A DNA stretch of 36,755 bases from Clostridiales bacterium (GTDB lineage Bacteria; Bacillota; Clostridia; Christensenellales; Aristaeellaceae), in NCBI GenBank assembly GCA_004555535.1, contig SFHU01000013.1:1-36755 (forward strand), given 5' to 3'. The first letter of the stretch is position 1; each line of letters opens with the position of its first letter. Made by a program: the position numbers and the translations under genes. Below the pieces are notes generated by a model, which was not told the DNA's origin, did not search any database, and saw only the letters and a program-made list of their open reading frames with translations. Below, piece after piece: positions 23,995 to 31,643 of the stretch.

Positions 23995-24744
23995 CTACAC
24001 CTCCTTTTGCCCGATCGCGCGGCAGGCGAGCACCGCAAACAGCGCGCCCAGCACGGCGGACAGCAACAGCGGCAACGCGCCGGGAGCACGTGGAACAAAC
24101 GTGCAGATGCGCGTCGCGCGATCCCAGTCCATCGCCATGTTCGATAGCGGCAGATAGTAGCTCCAGGGCATCAGGAAGCACAGCGCCGGCGGCATGAACG
24201 CCGTGAACACGCCCAGCAAACTACCTGCCATGCCCAGCGAGAGCGGGAGCAGCTGCGTGCCTGAGCGCACGGCGAGCAGCAGCTGCAGAAAGAGCAGCAT
24301 CGCGTTGACCGCGAACGTGCTCAGCAGCAGCCATGCGACCTGACCCGCGGCGGGCAGGCGCGTAAAGCCCCTGAGCGTCCCCAGCGCGAAGAAGCCCGCG
24401 CCCTCCAGCAGCACGATCCACGCATCCAGCGCGAGCAGCCGCAGCGCCTTGGCGGCGAACAGATGCCCCCGCCGCTGCGCCGTGAAGAGGAGACGGCAGC
24501 TCTGTCCCTTCGTCTCCATGTCCCAGAGCCGGCTGGCCAGCGCGGCCATTCCCAGCGGCATGACGACCGTATGCATCACGGGAATCGCGTAGAGCAGCGC
24601 GTCGTAGCCGGAGGCCAGCGCATCCTCCGTCCTCATGCCCATGTTGGAGGCCCAGAGCAGCACAGAAAGCGCGATGCCCGACGCCAGCGGCAGGTCATGC
24701 TGCCGGCGCGCCTTGATGCGCTCCACACGGATGGCACTCAGCAT
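23995..24744 (-). CDS. ABC-2-type permease, lantibiotic-immunity-like (first)
   Basis: A 249-residue membrane protein with about six membrane segments (LASGIALSVLLWASNMG, LLSTFAVNAMLLFLQLLLAV, LLLSAVLGALFAVLAC and others). It starts with RVERIKARRQ, a basic lead common in this permease class. The GLG-type motifs of BceB are absent, so this is the short NisE/MutE style and not the large BceAB style. It overlaps the ATPase gene by 7 bases and is followed by the second permease, giving ATPase-permease-permease. Confidence 0.78.
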   Translation of the reverse strand: MLSAIRVERIKARRQHDLPLASGIALSVLLWASNMGMRTEDALASGYDALLYAIPVMHTVVMPLGMAALASRLWDMETKGQSCRLLFTAQRRGHLFAAKALRLLALDAWIVLLEGAGFFALGTLRGFTRLPAAGQVAWLLLSTFAVNAMLLFLQLLLAVRSGTQLLPLSLGMAGSLLGVFTAFMPPALCFLMPWSYYLPLSNMAMDWDRATRICTFVPRAPGALPLLLSAVLGALFAVLACRAIGQKEV

Positions 24745-25502
24745 GGCTTCTCCGCCTCCTCCCGCTCATGCACAAGGTCAAGGAAAATCTCCTCGAGCGT
24801 CCGCGCCCGGCGCGTGACCACGACCTCTCCGCCACGCTCCGCCATCAGGCGATCAAGCGGCCCCTGCCAGAGCAAGTGCCCCTTGTCGAGGATGCCGACG
24901 TGATCGGCCATCTGCTCGAGCTCGCCAAGCAGGTGGCTGGAGAGGACGACTGTCGCGCCCCAGGCCTCGGGCAGGGCGCGGATCATCGCGCGCATGCTGC
25001 GGATGCCCTCCGGGTCAAGCCCGTTGGTCGGCTCGTCGAGGATCAGCAGCCTCGGCTGTCCGAGCAGCGCCTGCGCAATCCCCAGCCTCTGGCGCATGCC
25101 CAGCGAGAACTCTCCGACGCGCCGCCGCGCCTCGCCTTCAAGCTCCACCATCTCAAGCGCGCGATCGATCTTCCTTTCGCTCACGCCCTTGAGCTGCGCG
25201 AGGATTTGCAGGTTCTCCCGGGCCGTCAGATGCGCATAGCAGGACGGCAGCTCGATCAGCGAGCCCGTCTGTCGCAGCAGCTCCAGCCGGTTTTTTTCGT
25301 TCATCTCCCGGCCCAGCAGACAAACGCTGCCGCGCGTGGGATGCGCGAGGCCCAGCAGCATCTTGAGGGTCGTTGTTTTTCCGGCGCCGTTGGGGCCGAT
25401 GAAGCCGTAGACGCAGCCCTCCGGCACGCGCAGCTCGAGTGCGCTAACGGCCGTCTGCCCGCCATAGACCTTGGTGAGCGCCTTCGTTTCAATGACGTTC
25501 AT
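24738..25502 (-). CDS. ABC transporter ATPase, BcrA/NisF-like
   Basis: A 254-residue ATPase. Walker A GPNGAGKTT (about residues 36-44), signature FSLGMRQRL, Walker B LLILDEPTNGLDP and switch histidine in LSSHL are intact. The early MLLGLAHPTRGSVCLLGREM stretch and the FSLGM signature resemble the BcrA/lantibiotic F-protein subfamily. With two small permeases downstream and a divergent two-component system it fits a peptide-antibiotic resistance or immunity module. No lantibiotic structural or modification gene is in the window, so it may serve self-protection against foreign peptides. Confidence 0.85.
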   Translation of the reverse strand: MNVIETKALTKVYGGQTAVSALELRVPEGCVYGFIGPNGAGKTTTLKMLLGLAHPTRGSVCLLGREMNEKNRLELLRQTGSLIELPSCYAHLTARENLQILAQLKGVSERKIDRALEMVELEGEARRRVGEFSLGMRQRLGIAQALLGQPRLLILDEPTNGLDPEGIRSMRAMIRALPEAWGATVVLSSHLLGELEQMADHVGILDKGHLLWQGPLDRLMAERGGEVVVTRRARTLEEIFLDLVHEREEAEKPC

Positions 25503-25582
25503 GGATGTCTCCTTTCCACGGGGGCGTCTGCCCGCCGCAGGGAAAGCATACCGCGCCCGCCTTTCTCCCCGCTTTTCCCCCG

Positions 25583-25598
25583 CTTAAGCTTTCCTTAA
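25583..25598. promoter_or_regulatory. Tandem CTTAA boxes, candidate response-regulator site
   Basis: CTTAA occurs at 25583-25587 and 25594-25598, 11 bases apart on the same strand, one helical turn. OmpR-type regulators often bind such direct repeats. The site lies about 38 bases upstream of the -10 box of the TCS promoter and also upstream of the divergent ABC operon. Confidence 0.4.
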
Positions 25599-25636
25599 TT
25601 CGCCGCATCCGGGCGTTTTGCGCCTCGCCCGTATGG

Positions 25637-25642
25637 TATAAT
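25637..25642 (+). promoter_or_regulatory. -10 box of the two-component-system promoter
   Basis: TATAAT at 25637-25642. The -35 position (17 bases upstream, CGTTTT) is poor, consistent with an activator-dependent promoter. Transcription would begin at about 25649, just before the structured leader. Confidence 0.6.
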
Positions 25643-25650
25643 CACAGGGC

Positions 25651-25783
25651 AGTCCTTCGCTGCGCTTTTCTGCACAGCCGAAAAGGATTCCGGTTCAAAC
25701 CGGCATGATGCCGGTTGCATCACCGACAAAATGATGCGACTCCCATCGCTTTACGACCGGGGCCGAAGCTTTGCAGAAGGACT
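25651..25783 (+). ncRNA. Structured 5' leader RNA of unknown class
   Basis: The closing helix AGTCCTTC (25651-25658) pairs with GAAGGACT (25776-25783), 8 bp, and extends by TGC/GCA after a 2-base bulge. Inside are AACCGGC-ATGAT-GCCGGTT, GCATCA-...-TGATGC and a weaker GCTG/CAGC stem. That is a closed multi-helix element beginning within a few bases of the expected transcription start and ending about 10 bases before the AAAAGGAGG. I do not recognise a known riboswitch class. Inference from pairing only; covariation was not tested. Confidence 0.4.
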
Positions 25784-25808
25784 TACAGCGTAAAAGGAGG
25801 AAACGCCC

Positions 25809-26519
25809 GTGCATCGCATTCAGGACGCGCATATTCTGCTGGTGGATGACCATCAGGCGCTGCTTGCTCTGATCGTCCGCGCGCTCACCGAGGCAGGCTA
25901 TATCCATCTGACCACGGCGGAGACAGCCGCCCAGGCGCGGGAGGTCTTCGCCCGGACGACGCCCGACTGCGTCGTGCTGGATATCAATCTTCCCGACGGC
26001 GACGGCTTCTCGCTCTTTGGCGAATTCCGCGCGCGCTCCGACGTCCCTGTGCTCTTTCTCTCCGCGCGGGATGCGGATGCCGACCGGCTCTACGGTCTTG
26101 GCCTGGGCGCGGACGACTACCTGACCAAGCCGTTTCTGACGCAGGAGCTGCTCCTGCGCATCGCGACCATCCTGCGGCGAACCTATCGCGCTGTGCCCGC
26201 CTGCGCAGCACCGCTGCGCCTGGGCGAAATCACGGTCGATCTCGCGGATGCCTGCGTCCTGCGCCCGTCGGGGCGGCTCGCGCTGACGGCGACCGAACGC
26301 ACCCTGCTACTCCGGCTCGTCGAGAACCGGGGCCGCATCGTCACCTACGACGCGCTCTGCGAGGCCGTCTGGAGCGCGGGCTATTATGGCTATGAAAACA
26401 GCCTGAACGTCCACATCCGCCACCTTCGGGAGAAGATTGAGGCGGATCCCTCCCATCCGCGCTTCCTCGTGACAGCGCGCGGGCTGGGCTACCGCCTGAT
26501 GAAGGAGGATCGCGCATGA
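25809..26519 (+). CDS. OmpR-family response regulator
   Basis: A 236-residue regulator. The receiver domain (about 5-120) has the acidic pair Asp13/Asp14, the phospho-acceptor Asp58 in VVLDINLPDGDGF and the KPF motif of the beta5-alpha5 region. The C-terminal winged-helix DNA-binding domain includes LTATERTLLLRLVENRGRIV and NVHIRHLREKIE. It starts with GTG at 25809, eight bases after AAAGGAGG. Its last four bases overlap the kinase start. It probably controls the divergent lantibiotic-type ABC operon. Confidence 0.93.
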   Translation: MHRIQDAHILLVDDHQALLALIVRALTEAGYIHLTTAETAAQAREVFARTTPDCVVLDINLPDGDGFSLFGEFRARSDVPVLFLSARDADADRLYGLGLGADDYLTKPFLTQELLLRIATILRRTYRAVPACAAPLRLGEITVDLADACVLRPSGRLALTATERTLLLRLVENRGRIVTYDALCEAVWSAGYYGYENSLNVHIRHLREKIEADPSHPRFLVTARGLGYRLMKEDRA

Positions 26520-27910
26520 GGACCATCTCCAGCCTCTGCCGGCGGGTCGTCGCAGCGGCATTTGCCGTCGTGCTGCTCGTCTTTCTGGTCAACGCCACGC
26601 TTCTGGGCGGGGTCATCCTCTCCTACGGTCTTCGCTCCCAGCAGCAGGGCACGCTGCCCCTGCGCAGCTTTTCGGATCGCTTCATGCCGGGCGAGGACGG
26701 CCTGCCTGTGCCGGAGCCGGGCGCTGTTGAAGAATGCCTGGGCGGCTGCGCCTTCGCCATGCTCCTGGATCCCGGCGGCAGCGTGCTCTGGCGCTGGCAG
26801 CTTCCCGCGTCGCTCGACCATCCCTACACGGTCGGCCAGGTCGCCGCACTCTCCCGCTGGTATCTGGATGACTATCCCGTCTTCGTCTATCGCAACGGCT
26901 TTGGTCTCCTCGTCCTTGGCATGCCCCCGGACAGCATCACGCGCTTCAACTTCTACATGGACAGCGATATGCTGGGCGCGCTGATCGCAGGCTTCGTGCC
27001 GCTGCTCCTGCTCGACGCGGCGCTGATTCTGGCCGTCTGCCTGTGGCTTGGCTGGCGGGCGGCACGCTCGCTGCGCGCAATCGGCCAGGGGATCGACGCG
27101 CTCGCCCGGGGCGGGGACGTCCGTCTGCCGGAGCGGGGCGCGACCGCCGAGCTTGCCCGGCAGCTCAACCGCGCGGGCGCGCTGATCGCCGCACAGAAGG
27201 CGGAAATCGCCCGACGCGACGCCGCGCGCACGGACTGGATCGCCGGCGTCTCCCACGACATCCGCACGCCGCTCGCCGTGATCCTCAGCGGCGCGGAGGC
27301 GCTTGAGCGCGAGGCGTCGCTTCCCGATGCCCAGCGCAGGCTGGCCCAGCAGATGCGCGCGCAGGCCGAGCGCATTCGCGCGCTGATCGGGGATCTCAAC
27401 CTGACCTCGCGCCTTCAATACGACGCCCAGCCGCTCCGCCTTGCGCCTGTGCATGCAGGCGCGCTGCTGCGCGAAACCGTCGCCGCCTTTGCCGACAGCC
27501 CGTCGGGCGAAGCCTGCGACGCCTCGCTGGAGCTCGACGAGGCGGCCGGCCGGCTCGTCCTGATGGCCGACGCGGCGCTGCTTCGCCGGGCCATCGACAA
27601 CCTGCTGTACAACAGCGCGCGCCACAATCCGCCGGGCTGCGCCGTCTTTGTGCGCGCGCAGCGCATCCTTCAGGGCAGCCGGGAAGCGCTGCGCATCGTC
27701 GTCGGGGATGACGGCGCGGGCTATCCGCCTGACGTGCTCGCCGTGCTGCGCGGGGAGAGCATCCCCTGTCCGCCGCACATACTCGGCCTTGACCTCGTCG
27801 TTCGGATTCTTCGCGCGCACGGCGGGGAGGCGCGCTTTCAAAACGCGCAGGGCGCCCGCGCCGAGCTGATCTGTCCGGCTGCATCCCCCGCGCCCGAGGG
27901 GAGCCCGTAA
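26516..27910 (+). CDS. Membrane sensor histidine kinase
   Basis: A 464-residue kinase. Transmembrane segments at about 11-35 and 152-178 enclose an extracellular sensor of about 115 residues, with a following HAMP-like linker. The H-box GVSHDIRTPL contains His247, the N-box is DNLLYNSARHNPPG, and the G-boxes are GDDGAGYP and the more degenerate HILGLDLVVRIL. ATGA overlap with the response regulator. The extracellular loop is larger than in the intramembrane-sensing BceS kinases, so it probably senses a ligand outside the membrane directly. Confidence 0.9.
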   Translation: MRTISSLCRRVVAAAFAVVLLVFLVNATLLGGVILSYGLRSQQQGTLPLRSFSDRFMPGEDGLPVPEPGAVEECLGGCAFAMLLDPGGSVLWRWQLPASLDHPYTVGQVAALSRWYLDDYPVFVYRNGFGLLVLGMPPDSITRFNFYMDSDMLGALIAGFVPLLLLDAALILAVCLWLGWRAARSLRAIGQGIDALARGGDVRLPERGATAELARQLNRAGALIAAQKAEIARRDAARTDWIAGVSHDIRTPLAVILSGAEALEREASLPDAQRRLAQQMRAQAERIRALIGDLNLTSRLQYDAQPLRLAPVHAGALLRETVAAFADSPSGEACDASLELDEAAGRLVLMADAALLRRAIDNLLYNSARHNPPGCAVFVRAQRILQGSREALRIVVGDDGAGYPPDVLAVLRGESIPCPPHILGLDLVVRILRAHGGEARFQNAQGARAELICPAASPAPEGSP

Positions 27911-27963
27911 AGGACGTTTCGATTCTCGTCGTAGAGATATTTCATATTTTGTCGATTTGCAGC

Positions 27964-27992
27964 TTGATTTCCGTCTTTCATGCATGTATAAT
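27964..27992 (+). promoter_or_regulatory. Promoter of the D-glutamate/5-oxoproline operon
   Basis: TTGATT, 17-base spacer, TATAAT, with TG immediately before the -10 box. It lies 64 bases before the first start codon of the operon. Confidence 0.75.
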
Positions 27993-28056
27993 GTCTGCGT
28001 AATTGCAATTTCGAAGCCACAAAGCAATCATTTCTTTTTGGAAGGGAAGCGGCTCT

Positions 28057-29121
28057 ATGCAGCGCGACGAACTCGAAAGACAAAATATCGGTGAAAACCT
28101 CGACATGCTGATGACCCTGGACCCCCGCGGCTATGGCGTCTGCCGCATTCTCTACGCGGGCAGCCGCGCGTTCGCCGGCGAGCCGCTGACGATGCGCGCC
28201 GCCGCCCTGCTGTGCCGCTCCGTGCACGAGGGCGACCTCGTCTACATCCTGACCGGCTTCGTCCTGCTGCCGCACAAGGTGCCGGAGATGGACGGCATGG
28301 TCAGCTCGCTCCTGCTGTGCCGCGCGCTGGTGCTGGCCTTTGGCGCCAAGCCCGTGATCGTCTGCCCGCAGGACTGCGTGGAGGCCGTCAAGAAGTGCGC
28401 CAGCGTCGTCGGCCTGCACATCTATGAAGACATCGATACGGTGCGCGCGCTGCCCATGAGCATGGGCGTGTGCGCCTTCACGAAGGACGCGTCGCAGGCC
28501 AACGCGCAGGCGGAGCGACTGCTTGCAGGCGGTCTGCCCGCCGCGGCCATCGCCATCGAGGCGCCGGGCGCCAACGACGCCGGCGTCTACCACAACGCCG
28601 CCGGGCAGGACGTCACCGTGCTGGAAGCCAAGAGCGACGCCCTGTGGGCCGCCCTGCGCGCGCAGGGCGTGCCGACCGTCGCCATCGGCGACCTGGGCAA
28701 CGAGATCGGCATGGGCGCCATCGCCGACCACATCCGCGCCTATGTGCCCTACACGGCGCACGGCGAATGCGCCTGCGGCTGCGGCCACGGCATCCTCGCC
28801 GCGTCCTCGACCGACTGCATCATCACGGCGACCTGCTCCGACTGGGGCTGCTACGGCCTGATGGCCGCGCTGGCCTACCTGAAGCGTGATATCGAGATCC
28901 TGCACAGCGAGGAGATGGAGGCGGAGGTCATGCGCGTCGCCGCCCGCAGCGGTATGATCGACATGACCGGCTCGCTGCTGCCCGGCATCGACGGCTTCGA
29001 TACGCGCATGAACACCGCCATCGTCAGCCTGATGCGCCAGTGCACGGCCTATGCGCTGCGCTTCTCGCACAATTCGGACAGGTGGTTCACCTCTGTCCTG
29101 CAGAAGCGGTTCTTTGAGTAA
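28057..29121 (+). CDS. DUF4392 protein, putative D-glutamate cyclase
   Basis: A 354-residue protein of the DUF4392 family, the C-terminal domain of vertebrate D-glutamate cyclase (DGLUCY), which converts D-glutamate to 5-oxo-D-proline and water. Characteristic stretches are IEAPGANDAGVYHN (about 167-180), GDLGNEIGMG (211-220) and TDCIITATCSDWGCYGLMAALA (252 onward). A Cys-X-Cys-X-Cys run lies at 238-242. The start at 28057 follows GGAAGGG; the earlier in-frame ATG at 28003 lies too close to the promoter and is poorly placed. It is the first gene of an operon with pxpB, pxpC, a DUF1445 gene and pxpA. Function is by family and context, not proven here. Confidence 0.82.
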   Translation: MQRDELERQNIGENLDMLMTLDPRGYGVCRILYAGSRAFAGEPLTMRAAALLCRSVHEGDLVYILTGFVLLPHKVPEMDGMVSSLLLCRALVLAFGAKPVIVCPQDCVEAVKKCASVVGLHIYEDIDTVRALPMSMGVCAFTKDASQANAQAERLLAGGLPAAAIAIEAPGANDAGVYHNAAGQDVTVLEAKSDALWAALRAQGVPTVAIGDLGNEIGMGAIADHIRAYVPYTAHGECACGCGHGILAASSTDCIITATCSDWGCYGLMAALAYLKRDIEILHSEEMEAEVMRVAARSGMIDMTGSLLPGIDGFDTRMNTAIVSLMRQCTAYALRFSHNSDRWFTSVLQKRFFE

Positions 29122-29154
29122 GACCAGGCGTTCCGCCCCGGAAGGAGGGAGTCC

Positions 29155-29841
29155 ATGGAGCTGCATCCCGTCGGCGTGAGCGGCGTGCTCGCCGTGCTGG
29201 GCGATTCGATCAGCGAGGAGACCGGCGCGCGCGTCGCTGCGCTGCGCGAGGCCATCCTGCGCGCGCAGATTCCCGGCGTGACGGAGAGCGTGCCCGCCTA
29301 TGCGTCGCTGCTCGTCCGCTACGACCCCTTTCTGACCGACTACGACGCGCTCTGCCGCCGGCTTGAGGCGCTTGGCAGCGGGCTGAGCGCCTCGGCACCG
29401 CAGACCGGCAGAACCGTCGACATCCCCGTCTGCTACGGCGGCGCATACGGCGAGGATCTTCCCTTCGTCGCGCAGCATGCCGGTCTGCCGCAGCAGGACG
29501 TAATCGCCCTGCACAGCGCCAAGCCCTACCGCATCTACATGCTCGGCTTCCTGCCGGGCTTTCCGTATCTGGGCGGGCTCGACGAGCGGCTATACACGCC
29601 GCGCCTTCCCTCCCCGCGCACGAGGATTCCCGCCGGCTCTGTCGGCATCGGCGGCCAGCAGACGGGCATCTATCCGATGGAATCCCCGGGCGGCTGGCAG
29701 CTCATCGGGCGCACGCCGCTGCGCCTCTTCGTCCCCGGCCGGCCTCTGCCCTACGCCGCGGGCGACCTGATCCGCTTCGTCCCCATCGGACCGGAGGAAT
29801 TTGAGGCCATCGCCGCCAAGGAGAGGGGGGAGCAACCGTGA
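29155..29841 (+). CDS. pxpB: 5-oxoprolinase subunit B
   Basis: A 228-residue PxpB (KipI/AHS1 family). The diagnostic stretch is MLGFLPGFPYLGGL followed by PRTRIPAGSVGIGGQQTGIYPMESPGGWQLIGRTP. It forms the ATP-using 5-oxoprolinase with PxpA and PxpC, opening 5-oxoproline to glutamate. GGAAGGAGGGAG precedes the ATG. It overlaps pxpC by 4 bases. In B. subtilis the homologue KipI also inhibits the sporulation kinase KinA; no KinA-like gene is here, so I favour the metabolic role. Confidence 0.94.
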   Translation: MELHPVGVSGVLAVLGDSISEETGARVAALREAILRAQIPGVTESVPAYASLLVRYDPFLTDYDALCRRLEALGSGLSASAPQTGRTVDIPVCYGGAYGEDLPFVAQHAGLPQQDVIALHSAKPYRIYMLGFLPGFPYLGGLDERLYTPRLPSPRTRIPAGSVGIGGQQTGIYPMESPGGWQLIGRTPLRLFVPGRPLPYAAGDLIRFVPIGPEEFEAIAAKERGEQP

Positions 29842-30833
29842 TCGAGGTCATCACCCCGGGCGCGCTCACCACCGTTCAGGACGTTGGGCGCGCGGGCCAC
29901 GCCGCGGAGGGCTTTCCGGAATGCGGCGCCTGCGACAAATATGCGATGGCGCTTTCCAACCTGCTGTGCGGCAATACCGACTGCCTGCACACCGCCGTGC
30001 TCGAGATGACGCTCATGGGCGCGACGCTGCGGGCGCAGACGCCTGTGATCGCCGCGCTGACGGGCGCGCAGGCCGCCCCCACGCTCAACGGGCAGAGCGT
30101 GCCGATGAACAGGCCGTTCCTGATGAAAGAGGGCGACGTGCTGGAGATCGGCGCGTTTACCGGCGGGCTGCGCGGCTATCTCGCCGTCAGCGGCGGCTTT
30201 GACGTGCCCGCCGTGCTCGGCAGCCGCGCGACGGATGTGAAAACGCACATCGGCGGTTTGGAAGGCCGCGCGCTCCGCGCGGGCGACATGCTGCCCGTCG
30301 GCCAGGGAGACGCTTCCGCCCGCCGCCTGGCGGCGCTCTCGCGCGGCGCGGAGGCGATCGCGCAGAAGCCCTGGCTGCTGCGCCCCTCCACCCCGCAGGG
30401 CTTTCTGGGCGATGCCGTGATGCCGCTGCTGCGCGCCGTGCCCGGTCCGCAGGACGACGCCTTCACCGCGGAAGGGCTTCATACGTTCACGCACGGCGTC
30501 TACACCGTCTCGCCCGATTCCGGCCGCATGGCCGCGCGCCTGAGCGGCCCGGCAGTCGCCTCCGTGCGCGGCTCGGACATCCTCTCCGACGGCATCGTCG
30601 AGGGCTCGGTGCAGATTTCCGCGAACGGCCAGCCGATCGTCATGCTCGCCGACCATCAGACGACGGGCGGCTATGCGAAAATCGCGACCGTCCTGCCCTG
30701 CGACCTGCCCGTCCTCGCGCAGACGCGCCCGGGCGCGCCCGTCGCGTTCCGCTTTGTGACCCCCGCCGGGGGCATGCAGGCCCTCCGGCTCGAACGCAGC
30801 AAATGGAGCTATATGAAGGAGCAAATGCCATGA
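29838..30833 (+). CDS. pxpC: 5-oxoprolinase subunit C
   Basis: A 331-residue PxpC (KipA/AHS2 family). The N-terminal IEVITPGALTTVQDVGR is the family hallmark, followed by GFPECGACDKYAMALSNLLCGN and LAVSGGFDVPAVLGSRATD. The C-terminal ADHQTTGGYAKIATV region is also conserved. It complements PxpA and PxpB in the oxoprolinase. The start overlaps the pxpB stop, and the stop overlaps the DUF1445 gene start (ATGA), so the block is translationally coupled. Confidence 0.95.
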   Translation: MIEVITPGALTTVQDVGRAGHAAEGFPECGACDKYAMALSNLLCGNTDCLHTAVLEMTLMGATLRAQTPVIAALTGAQAAPTLNGQSVPMNRPFLMKEGDVLEIGAFTGGLRGYLAVSGGFDVPAVLGSRATDVKTHIGGLEGRALRAGDMLPVGQGDASARRLAALSRGAEAIAQKPWLLRPSTPQGFLGDAVMPLLRAVPGPQDDAFTAEGLHTFTHGVYTVSPDSGRMAARLSGPAVASVRGSDILSDGIVEGSVQISANGQPIVMLADHQTTGGYAKIATVLPCDLPVLAQTRPGAPVAFRFVTPAGGMQALRLERSKWSYMKEQMP

Positions 30834-31618
30834 AGACCATGACCCCGGCCGAGGCGCGCGCGAAAATCCGCGAGGGCGCCATCACCTGCCCGACGACGGG
30901 CATGTGCCCCGGCTACGCGCAGGGCAACCTCGTCGTGCTGCCCAAGGAGCTTGCCTGGGATTTCCTGCTGTTCTGCCAGCGCAATCCCAAGGCCTGCCCG
31001 CTGCTCGAGGTCGCCGATGCCGGCAGCCGCACGTTTGCGCAGTTCGGCGCGGGCAGCGACATCGCGCGCGACATTCCCAAATACCGCATCTACGAAAACG
31101 GCGTGCTGACGAGGGAGACGACCGACGTCTCCGAGTATTTTGACGATCCCTCTCGCCAGCTGGTGAGCTTCCTCATCGGCTGCAGCTTCTCCTTTGAGAG
31201 CGACCTGCTCGAGGCAGGCGTCCCCGTGCGGCAGATCGAGGAGGGCGTCAACGTGCCGATGTACAACACGAACATCCCATGCCAGAGCGCCGGCGTCTTC
31301 TCGGGCAACATGGTCGTCAGCATGCGGCCGATCCCCCACGCGCTCGTCCCCGCCGCCGTCGCCATCACGGCGCAGATGCCCCGCGTCCACGGCATGCCGG
31401 TGCACATCGGCTGCCCGGAGGCCATCGGCATCACCGATATCGCCCATCCGGACTACGGCGACGCCGTGACCATCCGCGAGGGGGAAACCCCCGTCTTCTG
31501 GCCCTGCGGCGTGACGCCCCAGGCGGTCGTCATGCATTCCCGCCCGCCGTTTGTCATCACGCACGCTCCCGGGCACATGTTCATCACGGACGTGCCCAAC
31601 GCCGTGCTCAAGCTGTGA
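30830..31618 (+). CDS. DUF1445/YcsI-family protein, putative hydro-lyase
   Basis: A 262-residue protein of the YcsI/DUF1445 family. Typical stretches are GMCPGYAQGNLVVLPKELAWDF, FLIGCSFSFE and NTNIPCQSAGVFSGNMVVSMRP. The same domain forms the N-terminal half of vertebrate D-glutamate cyclase, whose C-terminal half is DUF4392, encoded at 28057-29121. B. subtilis ycsI also lies in the kip/ycs operon with the pxp genes. The start at 30830 shares ATGA with the pxpC stop. The exact reaction is not established for stand-alone members. Confidence 0.9.
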   Translation: MKTMTPAEARAKIREGAITCPTTGMCPGYAQGNLVVLPKELAWDFLLFCQRNPKACPLLEVADAGSRTFAQFGAGSDIARDIPKYRIYENGVLTRETTDVSEYFDDPSRQLVSFLIGCSFSFESDLLEAGVPVRQIEEGVNVPMYNTNIPCQSAGVFSGNMVVSMRPIPHALVPAAVAITAQMPRVHGMPVHIGCPEAIGITDIAHPDYGDAVTIREGETPVFWPCGVTPQAVVMHSRPPFVITHAPGHMFITDVPNAVLKL

Positions 31619-31643
31619 CGCCCTCACAAGGAGGTACCCTCTG

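Noticed and set aside
25505..25708. 67-codon frame upstream of the response regulator
   Set aside because: It overlaps the promoter and structured leader, has no ribosome binding site and no recognisable motif.
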